64,000 bases of DNA from Bin80 sp965219915 (GTDB taxonomy: Bacteria > Bacteroidota > Rhodothermia > Rhodothermales > Bin80). Positions 54,825 to 62,753 of this stretch are shown in pieces. The first letter of the stretch is position 1; each line of letters begins with the position of its first letter. Made by a program: the position numbers and the translations under genes. Below the pieces are notes generated by a model. That model made no database searches and was not told the DNA's origin. It saw only the letters and a list, made by a program, of their open reading frames with translations. The stretch covers positions 3,348,001 to 3,412,000 of the forward strand of contig OZ244794.1 of assembly GCA_965219915.1 (NCBI GenBank). Reading direction: 5' to 3'.

Positions 54825-55060
54825 TGCCCTCAGCTTTTCGACGTACACGCCGGGAAGCCCTGCATATTTTGGTAGCCTGGGCCGTATGCCTGGTCTGGAC
54901 AATCGGTTACTGTGCCATCTCTGCATACAGACCTGGCGACGTGACACTGCTGTGGGGCATGCCTTCATGGGTGGTATTCGGTATAGTACTGCCTTGGCTA
55001 GCTGCTACAGTCTACAGCCTCTGGTTCGCCCTATTTCACATGAAGGATGGGGAACAATGA
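54824..55060 (+). CDS. Small membrane protein, YhdT/DUF997-like symporter partner
   Basis: 78 aa with two hydrophobic helices ('LHILVAWAVCLVWTIGYCAI' and 'VFGIVLPWLAATVYSLWFAL') and 'YRPGD...WGMPSW' between them. This arrangement resembles the YhdT-type small proteins encoded directly before PanF-like sodium symporters. It overlaps ridA by 1 bp and the symporter start by 4 bp (ATGA). Likely an accessory subunit. Confidence 0.75.
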   Translation: MPSAFRRTRREALHILVAWAVCLVWTIGYCAISAYRPGDVTLLWGMPSWVVFGIVLPWLAATVYSLWFALFHMKDGEQ

Positions 55061-56985
55061 GAAGCGATGCCAATGCCCCACTAATTGCCTTTCTTTGTTA
55101 TACCGCCATCGTTCTTGGCCTGGCGGTGCTTTCGAACTATGCCTTTAAGAAACGTGCGTTCGTTAGCGAGTATTTTCTCGGAAGCCGCGGACTGGGCGTC
55201 ATCGCGCTCGCACTGACATTTGGAGCCACCAGCGCATCTGCGGGATCTTTTGCGGGATTTCCGTCTCTAATCTACGCTCATGGCTGGTCGCTGGCGCTTT
55301 GGATAGCCAGCTACATGATCTTTCCCCTCTGCGGCATGGGCTTGCTGGGCAAACGCCTGAGCATTGTCTCCCGTCGAACAGGAGCAATCACGCTACCGGA
55401 CATCCTCCGTGCACGTTTCGAAAGCCGCTCGCTGGCGCTCATGAGTACGATACTGCTGTCAGTTCTGCTCTGTGTATTCCTTGTGCCTCAGTTTACACTT
55501 GCAGCATTGATCATGCAGCAGTTACTGGGGGATTCTCCACTCTATCAGGAAGCAGCCCTTTGGCTTCAAAATGATCTGCCTAATTTGATACCCACCGGCA
55601 CAGGCCCCGAGTACGTACTTGGGCTACTCCTGTTTGCCGTCCTGGTTGTCGCTTACACCACCTTTGGAGGATTCAGAGCTGTAGTCTGGACCGATGTACT
55701 CCAGGGCTTTGTTATGCTCATTGGAGTGCTCCTGATGCTGGTATTTACGCTTGTACAGGTGGGCGGCCTACGTAACGCCTCCCTGGAAATGAGTTCAATG
55801 CAACCCCCTCGCCTCGGAACAGCATCTTTCGTAGTTGACTCACCGGCACCACCGGAAGGCATCAGGATTGATATGGACACTTGGTTTATGGACAAGGAGC
55901 GATTATTCCGCACGAACGAAGCAGTGCTCATTCCTGCGGGTGATACCGAGTCCGCATCCATTAAAATCACACAGATCGTCACACCGCAGGAAATTGCACG
56001 CATAACGCAGACCGAACTCCCTTACCTACCCGCGACGCCTCGTATCGGCCAGTTGATCCCCTACGCCCGCGGAGACAATACAGCGGGGACCTATATGCGT
56101 CCGCCTGGCCCTAGCCCGTCAGATCCTAACGGCTTCCTGCCACTCGGGGTGGCCGTGTCTTTCTTTGTTTTTTGGGCACTTGCCGGTACTGGACAGCCCG
56201 GTAACATGATACGCCTGATGGCCTTCACCGGCACGCGTACACTTCGTCGTGCCATCGCTTCTCTAGCAGTTTATTTCTCGCTGATCTACTTTCCGCTGAT
56301 CATCATCTTTTGTTGTGCACGCCTGCTTGCGCCTGGACTGGATCATACGCCTGACAGGATTATGCCCGTGATGGCCTATCTGCTTTCGGATGGAGCCGGT
56401 ATTCCATGGATGGCTGGGATTCTCATTGCCGCCCCGTTTGCTGCCGCGATGAGTACGGTAGACAGTTTCATGCTGATGATCACATCAAGTATAGTCCGTG
56501 ACGTATACCAGCAATCCATCCGGCCTGAGGCTACCGAACGTCTACTGAAACGTCTCAGTTATGGCACAACGATGCTTGTTGGACTACTGGCTACAATTGG
56601 AGCTCTTTATCCACCGCAATTCCTACAATACGTGATCGTATTTACCGGAGGCGGGCTTGCCGTTGCATTCCTGACGCCTGTGGGACTCGGGCTGTACTGG
56701 CCCCGCTTCAATAAGTCAGGTGCTCTCATGTCGATGGTTTTTGGGATAGCCGTTTATGTGCTCCTGTATCTCATTGGATTCGTAACCCTTGGCAATGCCA
56801 GCCCTGTTCGCCCTCTCGAACTTGACCCATTTATCTGGGGATTTCTTGCCTCTCTCCTAGCGGCCTGGCTCGGGACGCGTTATGGGCGCTCAAACTCACA
56901 AAGAGCCTTGGAAGCGTTTTTCGGAAAAAACTACCGCAACACAGAAAGTGACCAATCCTGTGCGTCTGCCTATCATGTCCGATGA
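55057..56985 (+). CDS. Sodium:solute symporter (SSS family, PanF-like)
   Basis: 642 aa from the ATG at 55057; the frame is open a further 111 codons upstream but that overlaps ridA and the small gene. SSS signatures are 'EYFLGSRGLGVIALALTFGA', 'YTTFGGFRAVVWTDVLQGF' and 'AAPFAAAMSTVDSFMLMITS'. A soluble insertion of about 120 residues ('QPPRLGTASFVVDSPAPPEG' to 'RPPGPSPSDPNGF') lies between two central helices and is unusual for the family. It probably imports the amino acid, peptide or amide handled by the neighbouring enzymes. Confidence 0.9.
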   Translation: MRSDANAPLIAFLCYTAIVLGLAVLSNYAFKKRAFVSEYFLGSRGLGVIALALTFGATSASAGSFAGFPSLIYAHGWSLALWIASYMIFPLCGMGLLGKRLSIVSRRTGAITLPDILRARFESRSLALMSTILLSVLLCVFLVPQFTLAALIMQQLLGDSPLYQEAALWLQNDLPNLIPTGTGPEYVLGLLLFAVLVVAYTTFGGFRAVVWTDVLQGFVMLIGVLLMLVFTLVQVGGLRNASLEMSSMQPPRLGTASFVVDSPAPPEGIRIDMDTWFMDKERLFRTNEAVLIPAGDTESASIKITQIVTPQEIARITQTELPYLPATPRIGQLIPYARGDNTAGTYMRPPGPSPSDPNGFLPLGVAVSFFVFWALAGTGQPGNMIRLMAFTGTRTLRRAIASLAVYFSLIYFPLIIIFCCARLLAPGLDHTPDRIMPVMAYLLSDGAGIPWMAGILIAAPFAAAMSTVDSFMLMITSSIVRDVYQQSIRPEATERLLKRLSYGTTMLVGLLATIGALYPPQFLQYVIVFTGGGLAVAFLTPVGLGLYWPRFNKSGALMSMVFGIAVYVLLYLIGFVTLGNASPVRPLELDPFIWGFLASLLAAWLGTRYGRSNSQRALEAFFGKNYRNTESDQSCASAYHVR

Positions 56986-56997
56986 GCTGGCTTGAGA

Positions 56998-58422
56998 CTA
57001 TTTCCGATAGTCCAATGGTGGATCTCTATCTCCAAGTAACGGCTGGTATTCAAAGTCTGGCCCCCTTCGCTCTTCAAACTCCCTTCGTGCTGAAATTAAC
57101 AATTCTTCATCCAGCAGCAGATCAAGCGTAGTCAGTGCCAGGGTTTTTGCAGCGAGAGTAAGTCCCTTCTTCCCAATACTCATTCCTCCTGCGGCCACAG
57201 CCTGCCAACTGTGTGCTGCAGTTCCAGGGACCCAAGTGGCCGTTGTAAAGCCCGCAGTTGGTGCCATATAGCTCACATCTCCAACGTCCGTTGATCCTTT
57301 GGTGATCTTTGGCAGAAACGGCTGAACCTTGGATTCTGACCCCAATGGGATTGACGTCGCATCCAGCGTTTTTCGAATCTCTTCGGCAAAACGCTGTTCC
57401 TCTGCGTCGTACTGGACTCCCCCCAGAGACTCCAAGTTGGACAGTACAGCCTGGGACAAGGCATCATTGGGCAATACGCTGTGTAGGCCGTGAATGATTT
57501 CGAAGTCCATGGTTGTACCAGTGCCCAAGGCTGCCCCTTCGGCTGCCTTGATGACACGCGGAAAAATTTCTTCCAATGTCTGAGCGAGTGGGTGCCGAAC
57601 ATAATAGTAGACCTCCGCATAGTCCGGGACAACATTCGGTGCCAGTCCCCCGCGCGTGATTACATAGTGGATACGTGTTTCCTGGGGTACATGCTCACGA
57701 AGCATGTTGACCATCATATTCATGGCTTCCACTCCGTCCAGTGCGCTCCGGCCCCGTTCGGGCGCGCCGGCAGCATGTGTAGAGCGTCCGTAGAACCGGA
57801 ATTTTGCTGAACGATTTGCCAGTGTCGTTGCCGGGCTGGCATCGTTCCTGTCACCGGGATGCCAGTGGAGCACGGCATCCGCATCATTGAACAACCCCTC
57901 ACGAACCATATACACTTTACCGGCGCCCCCTTCTTCGGCGGGTGTGCCATAAAGTCTGACCGTTCCGCTCTGGCCACTGGCCACTAACCAGTCCTTAACG
58001 GCTACAGCCGCCGCTACCGAGGCTGCACCGAATAAATGATGACCACACGCATGTCCCGCCCCGTCTTTCGTACGTGCCTCCCGAACCGGGATTGCTTTCT
58101 GTGATAATCCGGGCAATGCATCAAACTCAGCAAGTATGCCAATCACCGGGGCTCCATTGCCGTACTCAGCTACAAAAGCCGTGGGAATGCCTACCACTCC
58201 TGACTCAATTGAGAACCCTTCCTGTGCGAGTACATCTTTCAGAAGTGCGCTGCTCTTCTCTTCCTGGTACCCTAGCTCGGCCCATTCCCAAATTTTATAC
58301 GCTACTTGAAAGTACTCGTCTGCTCGGGCATCCAGTGAATTGATAATCTCCACCCTCTGCGCGATGAGCGTCCGGGGTAGAAGCGTTAGAACGAGTGCAA
58401 GTAATACATACCTGGTTTTCAT
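56998..58422 (-). CDS. M20-family amidohydrolase (AbgB-like), exported
   Basis: 474 aa from the ATG at 58422, which overlaps the nitrilase stop (ATGA) and starts a signal peptide 'RYVLLALVLTLLPRTLIAQ'; the much longer open frame upstream is antisense to the nitrilase coding region and rejected. Motifs are 'AEFDALPGLSQKAIPVREA', 'GAGHACGHHLFGAASVAAA' (metal ligands), 'YGTPAEEGGAGKVYMVREG' and 'STHAAGAPERGRSALDGVEA' (dimerisation domain). It is closest to aminobenzoyl-glutamate/indole-acetyl-amino-acid hydrolases that release an amino acid from an amide. Likely periplasmic. Confidence 0.9.
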   Translation of the reverse strand: MKTRYVLLALVLTLLPRTLIAQRVEIINSLDARADEYFQVAYKIWEWAELGYQEEKSSALLKDVLAQEGFSIESGVVGIPTAFVAEYGNGAPVIGILAEFDALPGLSQKAIPVREARTKDGAGHACGHHLFGAASVAAAVAVKDWLVASGQSGTVRLYGTPAEEGGAGKVYMVREGLFNDADAVLHWHPGDRNDASPATTLANRSAKFRFYGRSTHAAGAPERGRSALDGVEAMNMMVNMLREHVPQETRIHYVITRGGLAPNVVPDYAEVYYYVRHPLAQTLEEIFPRVIKAAEGAALGTGTTMDFEIIHGLHSVLPNDALSQAVLSNLESLGGVQYDAEEQRFAEEIRKTLDATSIPLGSESKVQPFLPKITKGSTDVGDVSYMAPTAGFTTATWVPGTAAHSWQAVAAGGMSIGKKGLTLAAKTLALTTLDLLLDEELLISARREFEERRGPDFEYQPLLGDRDPPLDYRK

Positions 58423-59261
58423 GTAACTGTCTGCTGAATGTGATTCTCGTGGACTTCGGCCCATCCGGCCGTATACATTTTTGCGGCCCATGCAAGGTAG
58501 CCTGGATATGAGCGACGAGCCTCCTCTACGGCGTGCATATCCAGCGTTGTTACAGTAATACGATCTGTAGTTTCCAAAACAACCTCGCCCATGGGGTTGA
58601 CCACCAATGACGGCCCCCCAATGTCCACTCCAAACTCTGGACGGGGGCGCCCGACTGATACGACCCACGCCGAACAGGTCAACGCCATTGCCTGGTAAGC
58701 CAGCCGCCATCGATTCCATGAAGAGGGGCTGGTCGCGCGAGGTGCTAAGATTACCTGCACGCCTTGTGCAGCAAGGAGCTGCCCTGCGGTGGGACGGTTA
58801 GCATCTGAGCATATCTGAATACCAAGCTTAATCCCCTTGAATTCAATTATGCGAGGAGGATCGGTAGATGGCTGGTAATGATCACACTCCCAAAACCCTT
58901 CCTCATCCGGCAAGACGTGTTTCGCTGACGAACCAATAATGCAGCCGTTAGAATTTGACAATAACGCCAGATTCGTCCGATGACCATTACTGTCCTTGCG
59001 AATCACGCCCCCCAGCACTGCTATACCCGCTTTATTGGCGGCAGCGCATAGCATTTCTGTACGCCAGCCTCCCGGCCCTTCTGCATCCTCTTCACTTGCC
59101 GCCTTCGTGGCTGGGGACCACAAATTGAATGGTAGCTCCGGCAGAATCGCCAATGCCGCATCCTGGTCATGTGCGCGGTCGAGACAATCAACCAACTCAC
59201 GCTCTGAACTGAAAATCTCACTTATTAATGCAACGGTGAGATCACTTTCTGCATCTTTCAT
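58419..59261 (-). CDS. Carbon-nitrogen hydrolase (nitrilase superfamily)
   Basis: 280 aa. The Glu-Lys-Cys triad is visible: Glu in 'LAILPELPFNLW', Lys in 'GSSAKHVLPDEEGFWE', Cys in 'LGIQICSDANRP'. 'EEGFWECDHY' and 'GEVVLETTDRITVTTLDM' are typical of amidase/N-carbamoylase branches. It is cytoplasmic and translationally coupled to the downstream M20 gene. The pair suggests hydrolysis of N-acyl or carbamoyl amino acids, but substrate cannot be read from sequence alone. Confidence 0.9.
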   Translation of the reverse strand: MKDAESDLTVALISEIFSSERELVDCLDRAHDQDAALAILPELPFNLWSPATKAASEEDAEGPGGWRTEMLCAAANKAGIAVLGGVIRKDSNGHRTNLALLSNSNGCIIGSSAKHVLPDEEGFWECDHYQPSTDPPRIIEFKGIKLGIQICSDANRPTAGQLLAAQGVQVILAPRATSPSSWNRWRLAYQAMALTCSAWVVSVGRPRPEFGVDIGGPSLVVNPMGEVVLETTDRITVTTLDMHAVEEARRSYPGYLAWAAKMYTAGWAEVHENHIQQTVT

Positions 59262-59381
59262 GCTTCAATCAGTAATTGGTCCGACTGGTCAACAGAACTT
59301 GGTAACAGAGTCTGACAACTGCCCGCTTCTTTTACGCGTAATCCCTCACAACGCCTCAGCCTGTCATGCACAGCGGTTTTC

Positions 59382-59588
59382 TTAAGATCTATCACCCCAT
59401 CCGAGATAACACTTGCTGCCTTTTGTACACTTCTCTACCGCATTCTCCAAATCCTCATCTGCCACCACGATGTTATCCTGCGTCTGCGCGCGGGTATCTG
59501 AAGCTGACGAATCCTTTTTCTCCGTGAACTTCCGCAGAAAACGCAACAGCAACGTCCCGGACGCCGCGTCTGGTTGATTAACTGACAT
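59382..59588 (-). CDS. Small hypothetical protein
   Basis: 68 aa from the ATG at 59588 (frame open to 59714). Soluble and charged: 'LLLRFLRKFTEKKDSSASD', 'VADEDLENAVEKCTKGSKC'. No family recognised. It lies between the nitrilase and the AAA ATPase on the same strand. Composition looks protein-like, but nothing else supports it. Confidence 0.35.
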   Translation of the reverse strand: MSVNQPDAASGTLLLRFLRKFTEKKDSSASDTRAQTQDNIVVADEDLENAVEKCTKGSKCYLGWGDRS

Positions 59589-59747
59589 AATCAACTCCGC
59601 GTTCAGTAAAATGTTAAGATCAGTTAAAACTACGGAAACGGTTCTACCACAATTATTGAGCGCTGTAGGAGCCCAAAAAAGCGAAGAGCGAGATTTTACC
59701 AAGATCCCCATCATCTATCCTAACCTTCGTTTCTGACCTTGGAATGC

Positions 59748-61007
59748 CTACTTCTGCCTCGAACTTTCCCAGAGCATGCGAATCGGGACAGCGTACATAC
59801 GATCCCCGAAACTTGCGCATATCTCTCCGTCGTACAGCAAGGCGCCAAACTTGAATCGGTCACCCTCGGCGGCCTTGATTTTACGAAGCCCTTTGAAATC
59901 AGAACTGGTTACGGTGGCAGAGGCTTTGACTTCAACACCGGCTATTTCAAAAGAACCGAGCTCAATAACGAGGTCAACTTCAATTCCATCTCTGTCACGA
60001 TAATGGTAGAATTCATAAGGCTGGTCGGAATAACTTCCCTGTCGCCTCAACTCTTGAATTACAAACGATTCTAGGAGTTGTCCAAACATGCCTCGGTTTT
60101 TTAACAATGAGCCGGATTCCATTCGGAGTAACGTACATGCTAATCCTGTGTCGCTGATATGGATCTTCGGTTTCTTCACCATCCTCTTCATGCGATTGCT
60201 GTACCACGGTGGAAGCCGCTTGATCAGAAACTGACGCTCCAGTAATATCAGGTAATCCCTAATCGTATTACGGCTCATTTGGAACTGCGAGGCAATAGAG
60301 GCAACATTAAAGAGTTGCCCGGATAAATTGGCCACAGTAGCGAGTAACCTGGGTATTGAATCAGACGATTGAATCTTGGACAGATCCAGTATATCCCTTT
60401 GGATGAGAGAATTGGCGTAATTGCGATACCAGGAATAACGACTCTGATCCGTTGGACATTTCAATGCCTCAGGGTACCCACCGGCAACGATTCGGTCGGC
60501 AAGATTGCTTGACAGACGCTCAACTCGTCGTGTCTGAAAATTACCTGCAAACAGTCGTTGCAGGAAAGGAGGCGATTGGGTCTGTTCAATTTCTTGCTGG
60601 GACAAGGGATGGAGACGAACGGTCTCCATTCGGCCGGTGAGTGCGTTAGCTAAATCGGGGACAAGGAGCACGTTAGTTGAACCAGTCAAGATGAACCGTC
60701 CAGGCACTCTATGACGATCTACGGACCATTTAATCGGGCGAATCAGTTCTGGAACGAGTTGGATTTCGTCAAGGATCGCACGGTCTGGCAAATCGCTTAC
60801 AAAGCCCATTGGGTCAGATTGCGCGGCCGCTCGAGTATCTACATCATCAAACGTGAAATACGAATATCCGAGTGGTTCCCCCACGGATTGCGCTAAGGTG
60901 GTCTTTCCGCATTGACGAGGTCCATGGATCAGATTAACCGGCGAGTACGCCATCTTTTCAATGAGAAGAGGCTTTAAGTTTCGAGGAATTAGGTCTCGCC
61001 TAATCAT
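59748..61007 (-). CDS. AAA ATPase with DUF4143 domain
   Basis: 419 aa. Walker A 'IHGPRQCGKTTLAQ', Walker B-like 'RAILDEIQLVPELI' and sensor 'GRFILTGSTNVLLVPDL' belong to the AAA_14 family. The C-terminal DUF4143 half has 'MSRNTIRDYLILLERQFLI', 'IHISDTGLACTLL' and 'YHYRDRDGIEVDLVIE...EVKAS', the last resembling a PD-(D/E)XK nuclease-like core. These proteins are common, often laterally transferred, and of unclear function. A phased repeat array lies immediately upstream of its start. Confidence 0.92.
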   Translation of the reverse strand: MIRRDLIPRNLKPLLIEKMAYSPVNLIHGPRQCGKTTLAQSVGEPLGYSYFTFDDVDTRAAAQSDPMGFVSDLPDRAILDEIQLVPELIRPIKWSVDRHRVPGRFILTGSTNVLLVPDLANALTGRMETVRLHPLSQQEIEQTQSPPFLQRLFAGNFQTRRVERLSSNLADRIVAGGYPEALKCPTDQSRYSWYRNYANSLIQRDILDLSKIQSSDSIPRLLATVANLSGQLFNVASIASQFQMSRNTIRDYLILLERQFLIKRLPPWYSNRMKRMVKKPKIHISDTGLACTLLRMESGSLLKNRGMFGQLLESFVIQELRRQGSYSDQPYEFYHYRDRDGIEVDLVIELGSFEIAGVEVKASATVTSSDFKGLRKIKAAEGDRFKFGALLYDGEICASFGDRMYAVPIRMLWESSRQK

Positions 61008-61058
61008 TCTGCAATCCGTTGTCGGTAAATGCTTCGACTAATAATCAATATACTGATC

Positions 61059-61207
61059 GGCTGAATGTCAGTTTCAATACTGGCTGAATGTCAAAGTAGA
61101 TCTCGAATGAGTCTCAAAACATGCCTTATGGATGTCAGAAAGTGCTCTCTCTGGAAGTATTATCAGATTTCGGCTGAATGTCAGACAAAACCACGGCTGG
61201 ATGTCAG
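61059..61207. repeat. Phased GGCTGAATGTCAG direct repeats
   Basis: Copies at 61059-61071, 61082-61093 (lacking the last base), 61172-61184 and 61195-61207 (GGCTGGATGTCAG), all in one orientation, plus a half copy GATGTCAG at 61131-61138. They form two pairs, each with exactly 23-bp spacing, the pairs 113 bp apart. They lie 50-200 bp upstream of the AAA/DUF4143 start. Repeated end sequences of an IS21-type element or a regulator-binding array are possible. Confidence 0.75.
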
Positions 61208-61597
61208 AGCAGAGTCACGATTAATTGCAGAAGGCGGCCGCCGCAAATTCAGATCAAATTGACAATGACTTATTCACAAGCCGGCTTGCCTTGATCTCAA
61301 TACTTGCCAAGGACATCCTATACTTTGATACCAGACCGGTTCAGGACCCTTGCGCGTGGGAAATAAAAGGAAGACTTCTGGATCTATCTCGAACGAAATA
61401 TACCTGAAATAGACGGACAATTAACGGGGCTTGGTACTACTTCACGCCCGCTAAAAAAGAAACCCCACCCGGTGCATAATCCAAGCGCTGGATGTGATTG
61501 AAGACTCAGCTAAAATGCCCTGTGGCATAATCGGTCCGTCTCAAAGACCACTGCACCTAAATGCATCTCTTAGTTATCCCGAGAACCATAAAGTGGA
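61208..61597. other. Gene-poor region
   Basis: About 390 bp between the repeat array and the SDR gene. A 60-codon frame at 61225-61407 shows no family similarity. It includes a GGCGGCCGCC palindrome near 61231. Nothing else is seen. Confidence 0.45.
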
Positions 61598-62377
61598 TCA
61601 TACCACCTCCTTGACAGGGTTCCGTCCGATGACAGGATATTGTTCTAAATCCATAACTGTACCACTTATCGGACGGGAATGATCACTCAGCCAAAAGACC
61701 GCAGCTGCAGCAATTGTTTCAGGGGGAATCAATCCTCCAGAGGGAGCTGTATTGCGCGGTATTCGACTCGGCCAGTCTTCGGGCAATCCATCGGTCACCT
61801 TGATCTTGAACTCATGGTCGGTCAGAACCCAGCCGGGATTTATCTGGTTCACCCGTATCCCGTATTCCGCATGCAGGCTGTCGCCCAAGTTCCGCGTCAA
61901 TGTCATCAAAGCACCCTTGGACATGCTATAGGCCAATAGCGGTAGCTCTCCACAGTACGCATTGACAGACCCGATATTGAGGACACTCCCCTTACTTTCA
62001 GTTAGGTACTTAAGTCCCGCCTGGATCAGAAGCATAGGGGCCCTGGCGTTTACATTAAATACTCTTGCAAGAAGCTCCGGAGTAGTGGTTTCGATGTTGG
62101 ATCTTGTCAAAAGTGCTGCATTATTCACAATCCCATGAAGCATGCCAAAACGATCCACAGCCGCCTTGACAATGCGTTTTGCAGATGCGGTATCCAAAAG
62201 ATCATCAACATGCACGCTACTGGGTGGCCCCAACATCTCGTACGTCTCATGCAAGCCAACCTCATTACGATCCACTAAGAGCACCTGCGCGCCTTCTTGG
62301 ACGCAAGCAAGCGCGATAGCTCGACCTATACCGCCTGCTGAGCCCGTGATAATTATCGTCTTATTTTTTAACTGCAC
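61598..62377 (-). CDS. Short-chain dehydrogenase/reductase
   Basis: 259-aa classical SDR with a GTG start. NAD(P)-binding 'TGSAGGIGRAIAL', 'DDLLDT' acidic motif, 'GIVNNAAL', catalytic Ser in 'LNIGSVNAYCGELP' and Tyr/Lys in 'LAYSMSKGAL', then 'INPGWVLTDHE'. The Asp in 'LLVDRNE' at the end of strand 2 suggests NAD preference. The C-terminus 'ISGTVMDLEQYPVIGR' keeps the family pattern, though the usual 'DGG' is altered. Substrate unknown; no operon partners. Confidence 0.92.
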   Translation of the reverse strand: MQLKNKTIIITGSAGGIGRAIALACVQEGAQVLLVDRNEVGLHETYEMLGPPSSVHVDDLLDTASAKRIVKAAVDRFGMLHGIVNNAALLTRSNIETTTPELLARVFNVNARAPMLLIQAGLKYLTESKGSVLNIGSVNAYCGELPLLAYSMSKGALMTLTRNLGDSLHAEYGIRVNQINPGWVLTDHEFKIKVTDGLPEDWPSRIPRNTAPSGGLIPPETIAAAAVFWLSDHSRPISGTVMDLEQYPVIGRNPVKEVV

Positions 62378-62753
62378 GTTCTCTTGGTTTGATTGTCAGA
62401 ACTTTAGCCGTAGGGCTCGCCCCGAGTACTGTCACTCATCGGAACTACCCCTGCGGCCCAATATAGGCCTCACTCAGATCAATATTGTGAACGCTTATCC
62501 AATAGAGTCTATTGAATGTGGGCGCATTCCCGAGTGACGTACCTTGTATCTTTGATCCTGTGATGCCTCCTGTGGTTCGGATGGATAGCAATTGCATCTA
62601 TAAACCTGGAAATGGAATTGACACAAGTCACCTCTACAGCTCCTACTGCATGTTCCTTGGATATTCGAGACACGGCAGCCAACTAGATTTCATTTAGTTG
62701 CTTATCGCAAGTTTCCGTGACTGATCTCGTTGCTCTGGAGCCAGATACGGCCA
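62378..62753. other. Intergenic region with possible promoter
   Basis: 376 bp between divergent genes. A match to the Bacteroidota -7 box TAnnTTTG (TATCTTTG) lies at 62547-62554, about 200 bp before the next gene. No -33 TTG at proper distance was found, so this is weak. No other structure seen. Confidence 0.35.

Noticed and set aside
54724..55056. 111-codon N-terminal extension of the PanF-like symporter
   Set aside because: It overlaps ridA and the small membrane gene; the ATG at 55057, with a 4-bp overlap and a normal first helix, is a better start.
58423..58719. N-terminal extension of the M20 amidohydrolase
   Set aside because: This part overlaps the nitrilase reading frame; the ATG at 58422 gives a signal peptide and ATGA coupling.
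61059..61207. CRISPR array interpretation of the phased repeats
   Set aside because: Repeats are only 13 bp, irregularly grouped in two pairs with 10-bp gaps, and no cas gene is present.
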